Shown here: positions 33,986 through 43,116 of the stretch, piece by piece | Layout: each line of letters begins with the position of its first letter | Position numbering within the stretch: the first letter of the stretch is position 1 | Assembly (NCBI GenBank): GCA_048296855.1 | Contig: CP182631.1 | Origin: Pseudocolwellia sp048296855 | Lineage (GTDB): Bacteria; Pseudomonadota; Gammaproteobacteria; Enterobacterales; Alteromonadaceae | Reading direction: 5' to 3' (one strand) | DNA length: 64,000 nucleotides | Translations under genes and position numbers: made by a program | The notes under the pieces: generated by a model | The model's input: only the letters and a program-made list of their open reading frames with translations | What the model was told of the DNA's origin: nothing | The model's database searches: none

Positions 33986-34350
33986 TGTCTGAATCATGTA
34001 AAAAAATCGCTATTTTAAATGCGTCTTCAACCATTAATCAAGCCAGTAAAGAAGCGTTAGATGCGGCGTTAATTTATGGTTCGTACGAGCAATCGACTTC
34101 GTTATTTTTTCAAGGTGAAGGTGTAAGGCAACTAATAAGCAATCAACAACTTGAAACGGTTCACGTTAAAGATTATTTAAAAACAATGGCGGCATTAGAG
34201 TTTTACGACATTGAAAATATATATGCGTGTAAAGCATCACTGATTGAACGTGGTTTAGCTGAAGATTTTCATCTTGATAATGTGCAGGTTTTAAGTAGCG
34301 ATGCATTTTCAGATAAGCTACATCAGCACAATGTTATTTTAAGGTTTTAG
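33985..34350 (+). CDS. tusC: TusBCD subunit TusC
   Basis: A 121-residue structural subunit of the TusBCD sulfur relay complex. It is related to DsrF, with a small alpha/beta fold and the conserved SLFFQGEGVRQL region. It has a cysteine in ENIYACKASLIERG, but TusC is not the catalytic subunit. Translationally coupled to tusD by the TAATG overlap and followed nine bases later by tusB. Confidence 0.93.
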   Translation: MSESCKKIAILNASSTINQASKEALDAALIYGSYEQSTSLFFQGEGVRQLISNQQLETVHVKDYLKTMAALEFYDIENIYACKASLIERGLAEDFHLDNVQVLSSDAFSDKLHQHNVILRF

Positions 34351-34359
34351 TATTTTTAT

Positions 34360-34656
34360 ATGACTATTTTACATTTACAAAGAACATCTGCTTTTGATAA
34401 AAACGATTTTGCACAATGTGTGTTATCTATTAAACCTGACGATGCTTTGGTGCTTATTGATGATGGTTGTTATAACGCAAGCCATTCATTGTTTATCAAC
34501 TTTAAAAAACAAAACCCTACAGTTGCGGTATTTCATATACAAGAGCATGCGCAAGCAAGAGCCATTGAGATTAACCATGATCAATCAAGCCCAATAACTA
34601 TAGCTAAATTGGTTGAATTGACTTCTCAATATAACTCAACAATAACGTGGCAGTAA
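34360..34656 (+). CDS. tusB: TusBCD subunit TusB
   Basis: A 98-residue protein of the DsrH/TusB family, the third subunit of the sulfur relay complex. The N-terminal MTILHLQRTSAF and the middle DDALVLIDDGCYNA are typical. It lies in the conserved order tusD-tusC-tusB, with tusE 31 bases downstream. The family is poorly conserved, so identification rests partly on gene order. Confidence 0.9.
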   Translation: MTILHLQRTSAFDKNDFAQCVLSIKPDDALVLIDDGCYNASHSLFINFKKQNPTVAVFHIQEHAQARAIEINHDQSSPITIAKLVELTSQYNSTITWQ

Positions 34657-34687
34657 GCCGTTTTATGTATAAATTAGTGATATAAAG

Positions 34688-35026
34688 ATGACAACAGAAT
34701 TAGAATACAACGGGCAAATTATTCCTACGGATAAGCACGGTTACTTAGTTGACTTTACACAGTGGACAGAAGAACTTGCACCTTTGTTAGCTCAAACAGA
34801 CGATATAGAGTTAACCGAAGCGCATTGGGAAATAGTAAGATTTGTACGAGAATTTTATTTAACTTACAACACATCCCCTGCGATAAGAGCATTAACAAAA
34901 GCGTTGAAAACAAAGTTTGGGGAAGATAAGGCAAGTAGCCGTTATTTATTTAGATTATTTCCTGATGGGCCTGCGAAACAAGCAACAAAATATGCAGGGT
35001 TACCGAAACCTGCTCGCTGCTTATAG
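34688..35026 (+). CDS. tusE: Sulfur carrier TusE (DsrC family)
   Basis: A 112-residue sulfur carrier that takes persulfide sulfur from TusD and hands it to MnmA. It ends GLPKPARCL, with the single active cysteine as penultimate residue, as in E. coli TusE. The preceding LFRLFPDGPAKQATKYA is the family hallmark. Only one C-terminal cysteine is present, so it is TusE rather than a dissimilatory DsrC. Last gene of the operon. Confidence 0.96.
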   Translation: MTTELEYNGQIIPTDKHGYLVDFTQWTEELAPLLAQTDDIELTEAHWEIVRFVREFYLTYNTSPAIRALTKALKTKFGEDKASSRYLFRLFPDGPAKQATKYAGLPKPARCL

Positions 35027-35062
35027 CGATTAATTATTGTAAGTTGGTTAATAGAAAAATGA

Positions 35063-35266
35063 TTAAACACTAATGTTAACAATACTTCCTAATGCTTCAG
35101 TACTTGCCCCTGCAGGTTGTACAGCAACATTAGCAGACTGAATTAACCTAAGCGCCATTTGCCCTTCAATTTCAGCTTGGCTTTTTGCTAGCCCTGCGGT
35201 TTTAATTCCTTGTGCTGTGTCTGTTTGAGTCATTGCTGGATTGCTTGTGTTCATGGTGATAGACAT
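35063..35266 (-). CDS. Small YjfB-like putative motility protein
   Basis: A 67-residue protein resembling the YjfB family of putative motility proteins: a central helix (AKSQAEIEGQMALRLIQSA), a Gly/Ala/Pro-rich link and the short end LGSIVNISV, similar to the LG-N-D-- end of the family. AGAGGA precedes the ATG, so it is likely real. No membrane segment. It is convergent with tusE and close to its end; role unknown. Confidence 0.65.
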   Translation of the reverse strand: MSITMNTSNPAMTQTDTAQGIKTAGLAKSQAEIEGQMALRLIQSANVAVQPAGASTEALGSIVNISV

Positions 35267-35348
35267 AAATTAAGTCCTCTGTGTGTTTCAACAATAATAA
35301 TAAATTTAACTCAGAATATAACTATAGTCTGTATTGATAAAAATGCTC

Positions 35349-35385
35349 AAAAAAAAGCAACATATTTTTCAATATGTTGCTTTTT
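35349..35385 (-). terminator. Terminator of the long GAPDH gene
   Basis: AAAAAGCAACATAT/ATATGTTGCTTTTT stem; on the minus strand it ends in eight T, 29 bases after the GAPDH stop. Confidence 0.88.
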
Positions 35386-35413
35386 GTTTTAAGTATCAAA
35401 CTAAAGGTGTTTG

Positions 35414-36862
35414 TTATGCTTGTGGCAATGTAGGTATTTCAATGCCGGCCATTTCAAGCATTACCCTTACCACCTGACAGCTATAACCAAATTCGTTATC
35501 GTACCATACGTATAATACGGCTCTGTCACCATCAACAATTGTTGCTTGTGAGTCTACAACACCTGCATAGCGCGAACCCACTAAATCGGTTGATACAATT
35601 TCTGTGGATGCGGTGTAATCTACTTGGTTTTGTAAATCTGAATTTAATGAGATTTGTCTTAAATAGTCGTTTAAGTCTGACTTAGTTGTGCTTTCTTTTA
35701 AGTTTAAGTTCATTATCGCCATAGATACATTGGGTGTTGGTACTCGGATCGCATTACCAGTTAATAAGCCTGCAAGCTCTGGTAATGCTTTAGCTACCGC
35801 CTTTGCTGCGCCTGTTGTGCTAATAACCATGTTTAATGGTGCACTACGACCACGGCGAGGTGCCGGATGATAGTTATCAATTAAGTTTTGATCATTGGTG
35901 TATGAATGTACGGTTTCAACATGGCCGTTTTTAATACCAAACTTGTCGTTAAGTGCTTTTAACACTGGCGTAATAGCATTGGTAGTACAGCTAGCCGCTG
36001 ACACTATAGTGTCTTCAGGTTTGATCATTTTGTGATTAACACCATAAACCACATTTTTAATATCGCCTTTAGCTGGAGCTGTTAATAATACTTTACTAAC
36101 ACCTTTCGATTTAAGATGTTGACCTAAACCTTCTTCGTCACTCCAAATACCAGTGTTATCTACAACTAACGCGTTATTAATACCATACTCAGTGTAGTCA
36201 ATTTCTGAAGGTGATTTAGCGTAAATAACTTGAATAAAAGCACCATTCGCTTTAATTACGTTGTTTTCTTTATCAATAGTAATACTACCGTTAAAAGCAC
36301 CGTGAACTGAATCTCGACGTAATAAACTCGCGCGTTTTTCAAGATCATCTGCTTTACCAGGGCGAATAACAATGGCTTTTAAATTTAATGTACTACTTGG
36401 CCCTGTTCTTTCAATAAGCAATCGTGCTAATAAACGCCCAATACGACCAAAACCATATAATACAACGTCTTGAGACATAGACTCTTGTGTTTTATTAGCA
36501 ATGCTATTTAATTCTTTACTTAAAAATTCTTCTATAGTTAAGCCATTAGCCTCACCTTTAAATAAATAACGGTAAGCTAATTTACCTGCGTCAATACGTG
36601 CTGGTGCAAGAGGAAGCTTACTTAGTGCCTCTATAAAAGGATAGCTTTCTCTGAGTCTTAATTTCGTTTCTTCATGAAGAGCAACTGACTTATGTGCTTT
36701 AATAATATCAATAGCTGATGCATTTACTAACGGACGGCCATGAATGGTAATTTCAATGCCTTTATTTCTAAATAATTGACCGATAATAGGTTGCATATTT
36801 TCAGCAAGAGTTTGTCGTTCTTGCCAACTACTTTGATATTGTTCTTCAAGAATACTTGTCAT
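35414..36862 (-). CDS. gap: Long-form glyceraldehyde-3-phosphate dehydrogenase
   Basis: A 482-residue member of the GAPDH family, with a ~130-residue N-terminal extension before the Rossmann motif YGFGRIGRLLARLL. The catalytic cysteine is in SAASCTTNAITP, and the His and substrate loop (PTPNVSMAI) are present. This long type is found in Alteromonadales and vibrios beside the normal 334-residue GapA, which here is encoded 2 kb away. It interconverts glyceraldehyde 3-phosphate and 1,3-bisphosphoglycerate; a gluconeogenic bias is often proposed, but cofactor preference cannot be read from the sequence with confidence. Monocistronic. Confidence 0.92.
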   Translation of the reverse strand: MTSILEEQYQSSWQERQTLAENMQPIIGQLFRNKGIEITIHGRPLVNASAIDIIKAHKSVALHEETKLRLRESYPFIEALSKLPLAPARIDAGKLAYRYLFKGEANGLTIEEFLSKELNSIANKTQESMSQDVVLYGFGRIGRLLARLLIERTGPSSTLNLKAIVIRPGKADDLEKRASLLRRDSVHGAFNGSITIDKENNVIKANGAFIQVIYAKSPSEIDYTEYGINNALVVDNTGIWSDEEGLGQHLKSKGVSKVLLTAPAKGDIKNVVYGVNHKMIKPEDTIVSAASCTTNAITPVLKALNDKFGIKNGHVETVHSYTNDQNLIDNYHPAPRRGRSAPLNMVISTTGAAKAVAKALPELAGLLTGNAIRVPTPNVSMAIMNLNLKESTTKSDLNDYLRQISLNSDLQNQVDYTASTEIVSTDLVGSRYAGVVDSQATIVDGDRAVLYVWYDNEFGYSCQVVRVMLEMAGIEIPTLPQA

Positions 36863-37019
36863 TATTTAAACCTTTTTATTTCTGTTAATTTCGCAATAAG
36901 CTATGATTAATTATTATCTGATTGGTATAAGAAAATTCACGCATATTGTAATTGATCATAAAACCTTTCACCATAGGTTACATGCAATTACTTTATAGAT
37001 TGCAGGAATATTAAGCATA

Positions 37020-37829
37020 ATGAATAGAAAAAATAATTTAATGCACGTAATAACGATAAGTAGCTGTGTATTTATAGCAGCCTGTAATCAAGCGCCGAGC
37101 TTTGCAGATTTGTGTAATGAACACCCTAAAATATGCAATGAGTTTAAAGAAGACTCATGGTGTAAAAAAGAACGAATAACAATAGGTTTTGCTAATCTTG
37201 CACAACAAACAACGCCAAAAGATGAAAACCAATACAATCAACTTGTTGGTTACGAAAATTACGCTAAGTGCATGGAACACGCATCTAAAATAGAACATAT
37301 TAAGTTTAAAGAAAAACAAAGCATGCGTATAAATAACCTGGTTGACGCAAAAAAAAGAATTAAAGAGATATCAGACGACACTAAAGATTCAAAGCACCCT
37401 AGCTTGCTGTATTACCATTGGACACGGCATTTAAATAAAGGAGCATTACAAACATTTTTAGCGTTAGAAAATACGCATCAACTTGAAACACCCAGCTTAC
37501 AATTTAATTTAGCCACTTATTACGCCAAGAAAGATCAAAATAAAACGTTGAATTTGCTATATCACGCTTTAGAACTAACAAATGAAAATGATCCAATCAA
37601 TACTGAAATTTTCAAGTCTATTGCGACAATTTTTGCCGATAAGAAAAAATATAAACAAGTTTATATTTGGTCTAAAATATTACAGACCCATGCACCTGAT
37701 GATGAGTCTATAAAAGGAGTTAAGCTAGAAAAATACGCTAAAACGTTTAACTTAAAAAGTAGCTTTTTGGATAATGTAGCCTTAAAAACACTTGATACAA
37801 TTTTGAAAGGCGAATTCAAAAAGCCATAA
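37020..37829 (+). CDS. DUF2989 family lipoprotein
   Basis: A 269-residue lipoprotein: the signal peptide ends in the lipobox VFIAAC, with Cys at residue 22 as the lipidation site. The mature part has four more cysteines near the N-terminus (DLCNEHPKICNEFKEDSWC and later KCMEH) and a TPR-like helical C-terminal half. This pattern fits the DUF2989 proteins of Alteromonadales and vibrios. Function unknown. No clear ribosome binding site is visible before the first ATG; the ATG at codon 8 is possible. Confidence 0.82.
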   Translation: MNRKNNLMHVITISSCVFIAACNQAPSFADLCNEHPKICNEFKEDSWCKKERITIGFANLAQQTTPKDENQYNQLVGYENYAKCMEHASKIEHIKFKEKQSMRINNLVDAKKRIKEISDDTKDSKHPSLLYYHWTRHLNKGALQTFLALENTHQLETPSLQFNLATYYAKKDQNKTLNLLYHALELTNENDPINTEIFKSIATIFADKKKYKQVYIWSKILQTHAPDDESIKGVKLEKYAKTFNLKSSFLDNVALKTLDTILKGEFKKP

Positions 37830-37865
37830 TGTTGTAAAGAAACAACAAAAGTATTATTACAACAT
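37829..37865. terminator. Inverted repeat between convergent genes
   Basis: Perfect 9 bp arms ATGTTGTAA (37829-37837) and TTACAACAT (37857-37865) in the 39-base gap between the convergent lipoprotein and msrB genes. There is no T-run, so termination is only a guess. Confidence 0.4.
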
Positions 37866-37868
37866 AGG

Positions 37869-38246
37869 TTACACTTTACTTGTGAACGTTAAGCTTAACG
37901 AGTTAACACAGTACCTTTGCCCTGTGGGTAGAGGTCCATCGTCAAATACATGACCTAAATGAGAGTCGCAAGCTGTACATGTTATTTCAATTCGTTTCAT
38001 GTTTATTGAATTATCTGGCTTGTAACTTACATTACCTTCCACAGCTTTGTAAAAGCTTGGCCAACCGCAACCGGCATTAAATTTATGCTCAGATGAAAAC
38101 AAAGGTTTATCGCAACAGGCGCAGAGGTATTGTCCTGCTTCCCAATGATCATTATATATTCCAGTAAAAGGTCTTTCTGTAGCAGCTAATCTACACACTT
38201 TATAAGCTTCTTCAGATAGCTTATTTTTATACTCTTCGTCTTTCAT
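37869..38246 (-). CDS. msrB: Peptide methionine (R)-S-oxide reductase MsrB
   Basis: A 125-residue stand-alone MsrB that repairs methionine-R-sulfoxide in proteins. Zinc ligands are the CACC and CTAC pairs; the catalytic cysteine is in QRYCVNSLSL, and GCGWPSF plus HLGHVFDDGP are the family signatures. The catalytic residue is Cys, not selenocysteine. Single gene, convergent with the DUF2989 lipoprotein. Confidence 0.96.
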   Translation of the reverse strand: MKDEEYKNKLSEEAYKVCRLAATERPFTGIYNDHWEAGQYLCACCDKPLFSSEHKFNAGCGWPSFYKAVEGNVSYKPDNSINMKRIEITCTACDSHLGHVFDDGPLPTGQRYCVNSLSLTFTSKV

Positions 38247-38460
38247 AGTATTTCCTATAATTTAGCTATAACTTAACTATATCAAAGTTCATCATACTTT
38301 CCCGTTAACTTTTAAAATAGAAAAATAAAACCATAAATTACACGTTATTTTGTTAAAAAAACATTAAATACATCCCTCAAATTTATGACGTAAATTAATA
38401 AAATGATCACATGTTTTTTCATCGAAAATGTAAGTTTTACTTGAATTTTTCTCAAAATGA

Positions 38461-38475
38461 TGTAATTTTACTACA
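38461..38475. promoter_or_regulatory. HexR-type operator before gapA
   Basis: TGTAATTTTACTACA fits the HexR consensus TGTARTWWWAWTACA with one deviation and lies 23 bases before the gapA start. Together with the perfect site at 45369 it puts gapA in the HexR regulon. Confidence 0.75.
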
Positions 38476-38498
38476 TTATTGTTATTTAGGATTAGATT

Positions 38499-39503
38499 AT
38501 GACTATTAGAGTAGGTATTAACGGTTTTGGCCGTATTGGCCGTTTCGTATTTAGAGCAGCAGCAGAAAGAAATGATATTGAAGTTGTTGGTATTAATGAT
38601 TTGATTGATGTTGACTACATGGCTTACATGCTTAAATATGACTCAACTCATGGTCGTTTTAAAGGGACTGTTGAAGTAGAAGACGGTAACTTAGTAGTAA
38701 ATGGTAATACTATTCGTGTTACTGCAGTGCGTAATCCTGAAGAGTTAAAGTGGAACGACATTGACGTTGACGTTGTTGTTGAGTCTACAGGTTTATTCTT
38801 AACAGATGAAACAGCTCGCAAACATATCACTGCTGGTGCGAAAAAAGTAATTTTATCTGCTCCTTCTAAAGATGACACGCCTATGTTTGTATCGGGTGTT
38901 AACTTTGATAAATACGAAGGCCAAGACATCGTTTCTAACGCGTCATGTACCACTAACTGCCTAGCACCTATCGCTAAAGTATTAAACGATAAATGGGGCA
39001 TTGCTGACGGTTTAATGACTACAGTACATGCAACAACTGCTACACAAAAAACAGTTGATAGCCCTTCTGCTAAAGATTGGCGTGGTGGTCGTGGTGCTGG
39101 TCAAAACATCATTCCATCATCGACTGGTGCAGCAAAAGCTGTTGGTAAAGTAATTCCTGAGCTTAACGGCAAATTAACAGGTATGGCTTTCCGTGTTCCT
39201 ACTCCTGATGTTTCAGTAGTAGATTTAACGGTTAACTTAAAAACTCCAGCAACTTATGCAGAAATCTGTTCAGCAATGAAAGAAGCTTCTGAAGGCGCAT
39301 TAAAAGGTGTTTTAGGTTACACAGAAGATCAAGTTGTTTCTAACGACTTTGTTGGTGAAATCTGTACTTCAGTATTCGACGCTAAAGCGGGTATCGCATT
39401 AACTGATACGTTTGTTAAAGTAGTTTCATGGTACGACAATGAAATTGGTTACTCTAACAAAGTTCTTGATTTAGCAGCGCACGTAATTAACTACAACAAG
39501 TAG
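38499..39503 (+). CDS. gapA: Glyceraldehyde-3-phosphate dehydrogenase GapA
   Basis: A 334-residue NAD-dependent glycolytic GAPDH of standard length. The N-terminal NGFGRIGRFVFRA binds the dinucleotide; SNASCTTNCLAP contains the catalytic Cys. The conserved DVSVVDL and WYDNEIGYSNKV close the domain. Good AGGATT ribosome binding site. A HexR-type palindrome lies in its promoter, in keeping with the neighbouring Entner-Doudoroff operon, whose glyceraldehyde 3-phosphate it consumes. Confidence 0.98.
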   Translation: MTIRVGINGFGRIGRFVFRAAAERNDIEVVGINDLIDVDYMAYMLKYDSTHGRFKGTVEVEDGNLVVNGNTIRVTAVRNPEELKWNDIDVDVVVESTGLFLTDETARKHITAGAKKVILSAPSKDDTPMFVSGVNFDKYEGQDIVSNASCTTNCLAPIAKVLNDKWGIADGLMTTVHATTATQKTVDSPSAKDWRGGRGAGQNIIPSSTGAAKAVGKVIPELNGKLTGMAFRVPTPDVSVVDLTVNLKTPATYAEICSAMKEASEGALKGVLGYTEDQVVSNDFVGEICTSVFDAKAGIALTDTFVKVVSWYDNEIGYSNKVLDLAAHVINYNK

Positions 39504-39556
39504 TTATTACAACTAAAGTTTTGCTATAACAGGCATTACCGCTAATAAATGAAATG

Positions 39557-39582
39557 AAGCCAAGCAATGCTTGGCTTTTTTG
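39557..39582 (+). terminator. Terminator of gapA
   Basis: AAGCCAAGC/GCTTGGCTT stem followed by six T. Confidence 0.88.
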
Positions 39583-39613
39583 TATCTATTTTACAGACAT
39601 AAATTTACAGACA

Positions 39614-39641
39614 TAAAAAAACCAAGCATTGCTTGGTTTTT
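39614..39641 (-). terminator. Terminator of the zwf-eda operon
   Basis: AAAACCAAGC/GCTTGGTTTT stem; on the minus strand it ends in a run of seven T after eda. The core CCAAGCA/TGCTTGG is shared with the gapA terminator on the facing side. Confidence 0.88.
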
Positions 39642-39658
39642 ATCACTCTACATAAATA

Positions 39659-40306
39659 TTATTTAACGTGAGCTAGTGCTTGGCCTGCTAAATCAGTAAT
39701 TGCTGACCAGTTTTTATTAGCAATAATTTCGTCTGATACTAACCAAGAACCACCACAACAAGCAACATTAGGTAGCGCTAAATAATCACGTATGTTGTTA
39801 ATGTTAATGCCACCAGTTGGACAGAATTTAATATCAGGGAATGGACCACCAATTGATTGCAATGCTTTAACACCACCAGATGCTTCAGCAGGGAAGAATT
39901 TAAGGTGATCGTAACCGTAGTCAATACCATCCATAAGTTCTGAAATAGATGAAATACCAGGGATTAAAGCAATATCACCTTCTTTACCTGCTTGTAATAA
40001 GTCTTTTGTTAAACCAGGACTTATTGCAAATTTTGCTCCCGCGTCTTGACACTGTTGTAGCATAGCTCTATTTGTTACTGTGCCAGCACCAACAACAGCT
40101 TCAGGTAGTTCTTTAGCAATAATGCTAATAACATCTAATGCTGCGGGGGTTCTTAAAGTAACTTCTAATACCTTAACATTTGCAGCAAGAAGAGCTTCTG
40201 CAATTGGTAAAGCGTCAGCTACATCTTTAATAACAAGTACTGGAACAATCGGTCCCATGGCAAAAAGATCTTTTGGCGATACTTGCCAATTATTTGATAA
40301 CGTCAT
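39659..40306 (-). CDS. eda: KDPG aldolase Eda
   Basis: A 215-residue class I aldolase that splits 2-keto-3-deoxy-6-phosphogluconate into pyruvate and glyceraldehyde 3-phosphate. The Schiff-base lysine is in DHLKFFPAEASGG, the catalytic glutamate in VLEVTLRTPAAL, and VVGAGTVTN and CPTGGI bind phosphate and substrate. Last gene of the zwf-pgl-edd-glk-eda operon, nine bases after glk, with a strong terminator. Confidence 0.97.
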   Translation of the reverse strand: MTLSNNWQVSPKDLFAMGPIVPVLVIKDVADALPIAEALLAANVKVLEVTLRTPAALDVISIIAKELPEAVVGAGTVTNRAMLQQCQDAGAKFAISPGLTKDLLQAGKEGDIALIPGISSISELMDGIDYGYDHLKFFPAEASGGVKALQSIGGPFPDIKFCPTGGININNIRDYLALPNVACCGGSWLVSDEIIANKNWSAITDLAGQALAHVK

Positions 40307-40315
40307 AATTTCTCT

Positions 40316-41290
40316 TTATACAGTTTTTAAGGTTAGTTTTTGGCAAATAAAAGCAGTTGCACCAAGTAGGCCAGGTTGTGGCTCGGTGATCACAAATGTT
40401 GGTATCGCTTGATTAAATGCTTCAAACCTACCCTTTGCTTCAAAACGGCTTCTAAAGTTACTATTTTTAATATATTCGATAAATCGAGGCACTATACCCC
40501 CAGCGATATAAACGCCACCGAAACTTGCTAAAGTTAACGACAAGTTACCAGCAAAGCTTCCTAATATTTCACAAAATTTATCTAATGTTTCTTTACACAC
40601 TTCACATTCATTGTTGATTGCTTTTTGTGTAATATCTTTAGCTTCTAATGCTTCAGGTTCAAGCCCTTTGATAGACATTAGTGCTTGATAAATCTGTTGA
40701 ATTCCTAATCCTGAAAGTACTTGCTCGTAAGAAACATGCTTGTACTTTTTAAGTAAAAAATTAAGAATTTTTATTTCTGTTTCATCAGTAGGAGCGAAGT
40801 CAACATGACCGCCCTCACCACCTAAACTCACCCATTGCCCATTTACGTTAACAACGTTAGCAACACCTAAACCTGTGCCGGGGCCGCAGATTGAAATAGG
40901 TTTACCTTGTACAACATCGCCTGTACCAAGTTGAACCTTTTGTTCGTTATTTAATAACGGAACAGCATGAGCAATTGCGGTGTAATCGTTAATGAAATAC
41001 ATGTGAGTTAAATTTAACGTTTCTTGAAGTTCTTTTTTAGAAAACTTCCACGGTAAATTTGTCATTGACATTAAATCATTATCAACGGGGCAAGCTATTG
41101 CAAAACAAGCATTAAGTTCAGCATTACTTGTATCAATTTCTGATAAGTAATCTTGAATAATTTCAGCTAAACCAGAAAATTGATTACATTGATATAACTT
41201 CAGGTTACTGATATTGCCTTCGATATCCGTGGTACCAATTCTTAAATTAGTACCTCCAATATCAGCAACTAAATTAATCGATGAACTCAT
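40316..41290 (-). CDS. glk: Glucokinase
   Basis: A 324-residue bacterial glucokinase of the Glk family (ROK-unrelated type). The phosphate-1 motif VADIGGTNLRIG is at the N-terminus; the catalytic Asp is in MYFINDYTAIAHAV, and the conserved histidine-containing LGGEGGHVDFAP motif and GGIVPRF are present. It makes glucose 6-phosphate for zwf. It lies two bases after edd, so translation is coupled. Confidence 0.96.
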   Translation of the reverse strand: MSSSINLVADIGGTNLRIGTTDIEGNISNLKLYQCNQFSGLAEIIQDYLSEIDTSNAELNACFAIACPVDNDLMSMTNLPWKFSKKELQETLNLTHMYFINDYTAIAHAVPLLNNEQKVQLGTGDVVQGKPISICGPGTGLGVANVVNVNGQWVSLGGEGGHVDFAPTDETEIKILNFLLKKYKHVSYEQVLSGLGIQQIYQALMSIKGLEPEALEAKDITQKAINNECEVCKETLDKFCEILGSFAGNLSLTLASFGGVYIAGGIVPRFIEYIKNSNFRSRFEAKGRFEAFNQAIPTFVITEPQPGLLGATAFICQKLTLKTV

Positions 41291-41292
41291 TT

Positions 41293-43113
41293 TTAAACGT
41301 CCTGATCAAACAGTGAACAAGCTCCGGTATTAGCAGAACTTAATGATTTACGCATAAATCCAAATAGCTCACGACCTAAACCTTCATGATGACCATTCAC
41401 TTGAAATTGCGCATTTTCACGTTTAGCCAGCTCTTCTTCGCTTACTAATAGTGTTAATTCACCAGTTTCACCGTTTAATAAAATCATATCGCCTGTTTGT
41501 ACTTTAGCGATTAATCCACCGTCTAAAGCTTCTGGGCACAAATGAATTGCAGCAGGAACTTTACCTGAAGCGCCAGACATACGGCCATCAGTTAATAAAG
41601 CTACTTTAAAGCCTTTATCTTGTAATACACCTAAAGGAGGCGTTAATTTATGAAGCTCAGGCATTCCTCGAGCTTTAGGGCCTTGAAAACGAACAACAGC
41701 AACAAAATCTTTATCAAGCTCGCCTGATTGGAAAGCAGCATCAAGATCATTTTGATCTTCAAATACAACAGCAGGTGCTTTAACTATTTCACAACCCGGT
41801 CTTAAAGATGATGTTTTGATAACAGAAGTACCTAAGTTGCCTTTTAATACTTTTAAACCACCATCAGCTTTAAAGGGCTGAGCAACTGTAGCTATAACTT
41901 CTTTGTCGCTTGACTCAGTTGCGCCATCAACCCAAATTAACTCACCATCTTTTAATATAGGTTTTTGTGTATAACGTGTTAAACCACGTCCACAAATAGT
42001 TTCAACATCTTCATGTACTAGGCCGCCTTCAATAAGCTCTTTAAATAAAAGTGCCATACCACCTGATTGTTCAAAGTGGTTAATGTCTGCGTGTCCGTTA
42101 GGGTAAATACGAGTAATAAGCGGTACAGCATCTGAAATATCATTAAAATCTTGGAAATCAATGATAATACCCGCAGCACGAGCAAAAGCGATAATGTGCA
42201 TAGTTAGGTTAGTAGAACCACCTGTAGCTGTTAACCCAACAATAGCGTTAACAATTGAACGTTCGTCAATCATTTCACCAATAGGCATGTAGTTGCCAGC
42301 TTGTTCGGTTAAACGAGTTACTTGACGTGCCGCAGCTTTGGTTAGCTCTTCACGTAACTGGGTATTTGGAGCAACAAATGAAGCACCTGGTAAATGTAAT
42401 CCCATCACTTCAACAACAAGTTGATTTGAATTAGCAGTACCAAAAAAAGTACACGTTCCAGCACTATGATATGAAGCGGATTCAGCTTCTAGTAATTCTT
42501 CTTTACCTACTTCGCCTTTAGCAAATTTTTGGCGAACACGTACTTTTTCTTTATTGGGTATACCCGATGGCATAGGACCAGCAGGAACAAATACCGTGGG
42601 TAAGTGACCAAAAGTCATACTAGCGATCATTAAGCCTGGTACTATTTTATCGCAAATACCTAACATTAATGCGCCATCAAACATGTTGTGAGATAAACCA
42701 ACAGCCGTAGCCATTGCTATAACGTCACGACTCATTAAGCTTAAGTCCATACCTGGTTGACCTTGTGTAACACCGTCACACATGGCAGGAACACCGCCAG
42801 CGAATTGTGCAACACCGCCAGTTTCAGAAACGGCAGCTTTAATAATATCAGGGTATGTTTGATAAGGTTGGTGCGCTGAAAGCATATCGTTATATGCTGA
42901 GATAATAGCAATATCTGAGTGATTCAAACCGCGTAATTTTTGCTTATCTTCTTTTCCACAAGCAGCAAAGCCATGGGCTAAATTACCACATGATAAACTC
43001 GCTCTGTGAACTGTAGTTGACTTGGCGGCTCTGATCTTTTTTAAATATGCACTTCTAGAGTTCTTACTTCGTTCTATTATGCGTTGAGTAATATCTACAA
43101 TTTCTTTTTTCAT
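41293..43113 (-). CDS. edd: 6-phosphogluconate dehydratase Edd
   Basis: A 606-residue iron-sulfur dehydratase of the IlvD/Edd family that converts 6-phosphogluconate to KDPG. Cluster-binding cysteines are in GGVPAMCDGVTQGQPGM and LGICDKIVPG, with a third in HSAGTCTFFGTAN. The C-terminal block LTDGRMSGASGKVPAAIH is also intact. It begins three bases after pgl. Length as usual for Edd. Confidence 0.98.
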   Translation of the reverse strand: MKKEIVDITQRIIERSKNSRSAYLKKIRAAKSTTVHRASLSCGNLAHGFAACGKEDKQKLRGLNHSDIAIISAYNDMLSAHQPYQTYPDIIKAAVSETGGVAQFAGGVPAMCDGVTQGQPGMDLSLMSRDVIAMATAVGLSHNMFDGALMLGICDKIVPGLMIASMTFGHLPTVFVPAGPMPSGIPNKEKVRVRQKFAKGEVGKEELLEAESASYHSAGTCTFFGTANSNQLVVEVMGLHLPGASFVAPNTQLREELTKAAARQVTRLTEQAGNYMPIGEMIDERSIVNAIVGLTATGGSTNLTMHIIAFARAAGIIIDFQDFNDISDAVPLITRIYPNGHADINHFEQSGGMALLFKELIEGGLVHEDVETICGRGLTRYTQKPILKDGELIWVDGATESSDKEVIATVAQPFKADGGLKVLKGNLGTSVIKTSSLRPGCEIVKAPAVVFEDQNDLDAAFQSGELDKDFVAVVRFQGPKARGMPELHKLTPPLGVLQDKGFKVALLTDGRMSGASGKVPAAIHLCPEALDGGLIAKVQTGDMILLNGETGELTLLVSEEELAKRENAQFQVNGHHEGLGRELFGFMRKSLSSANTGACSLFDQDV

Positions 43114-43116
43114 GAA

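Noticed and set aside
40080..40412. Long frames antisense to eda, glk, efpL and the radical SAM gene
   Set aside because: These are shadows of well-identified genes on the opposite strand, without start sites or recognisable protein features.
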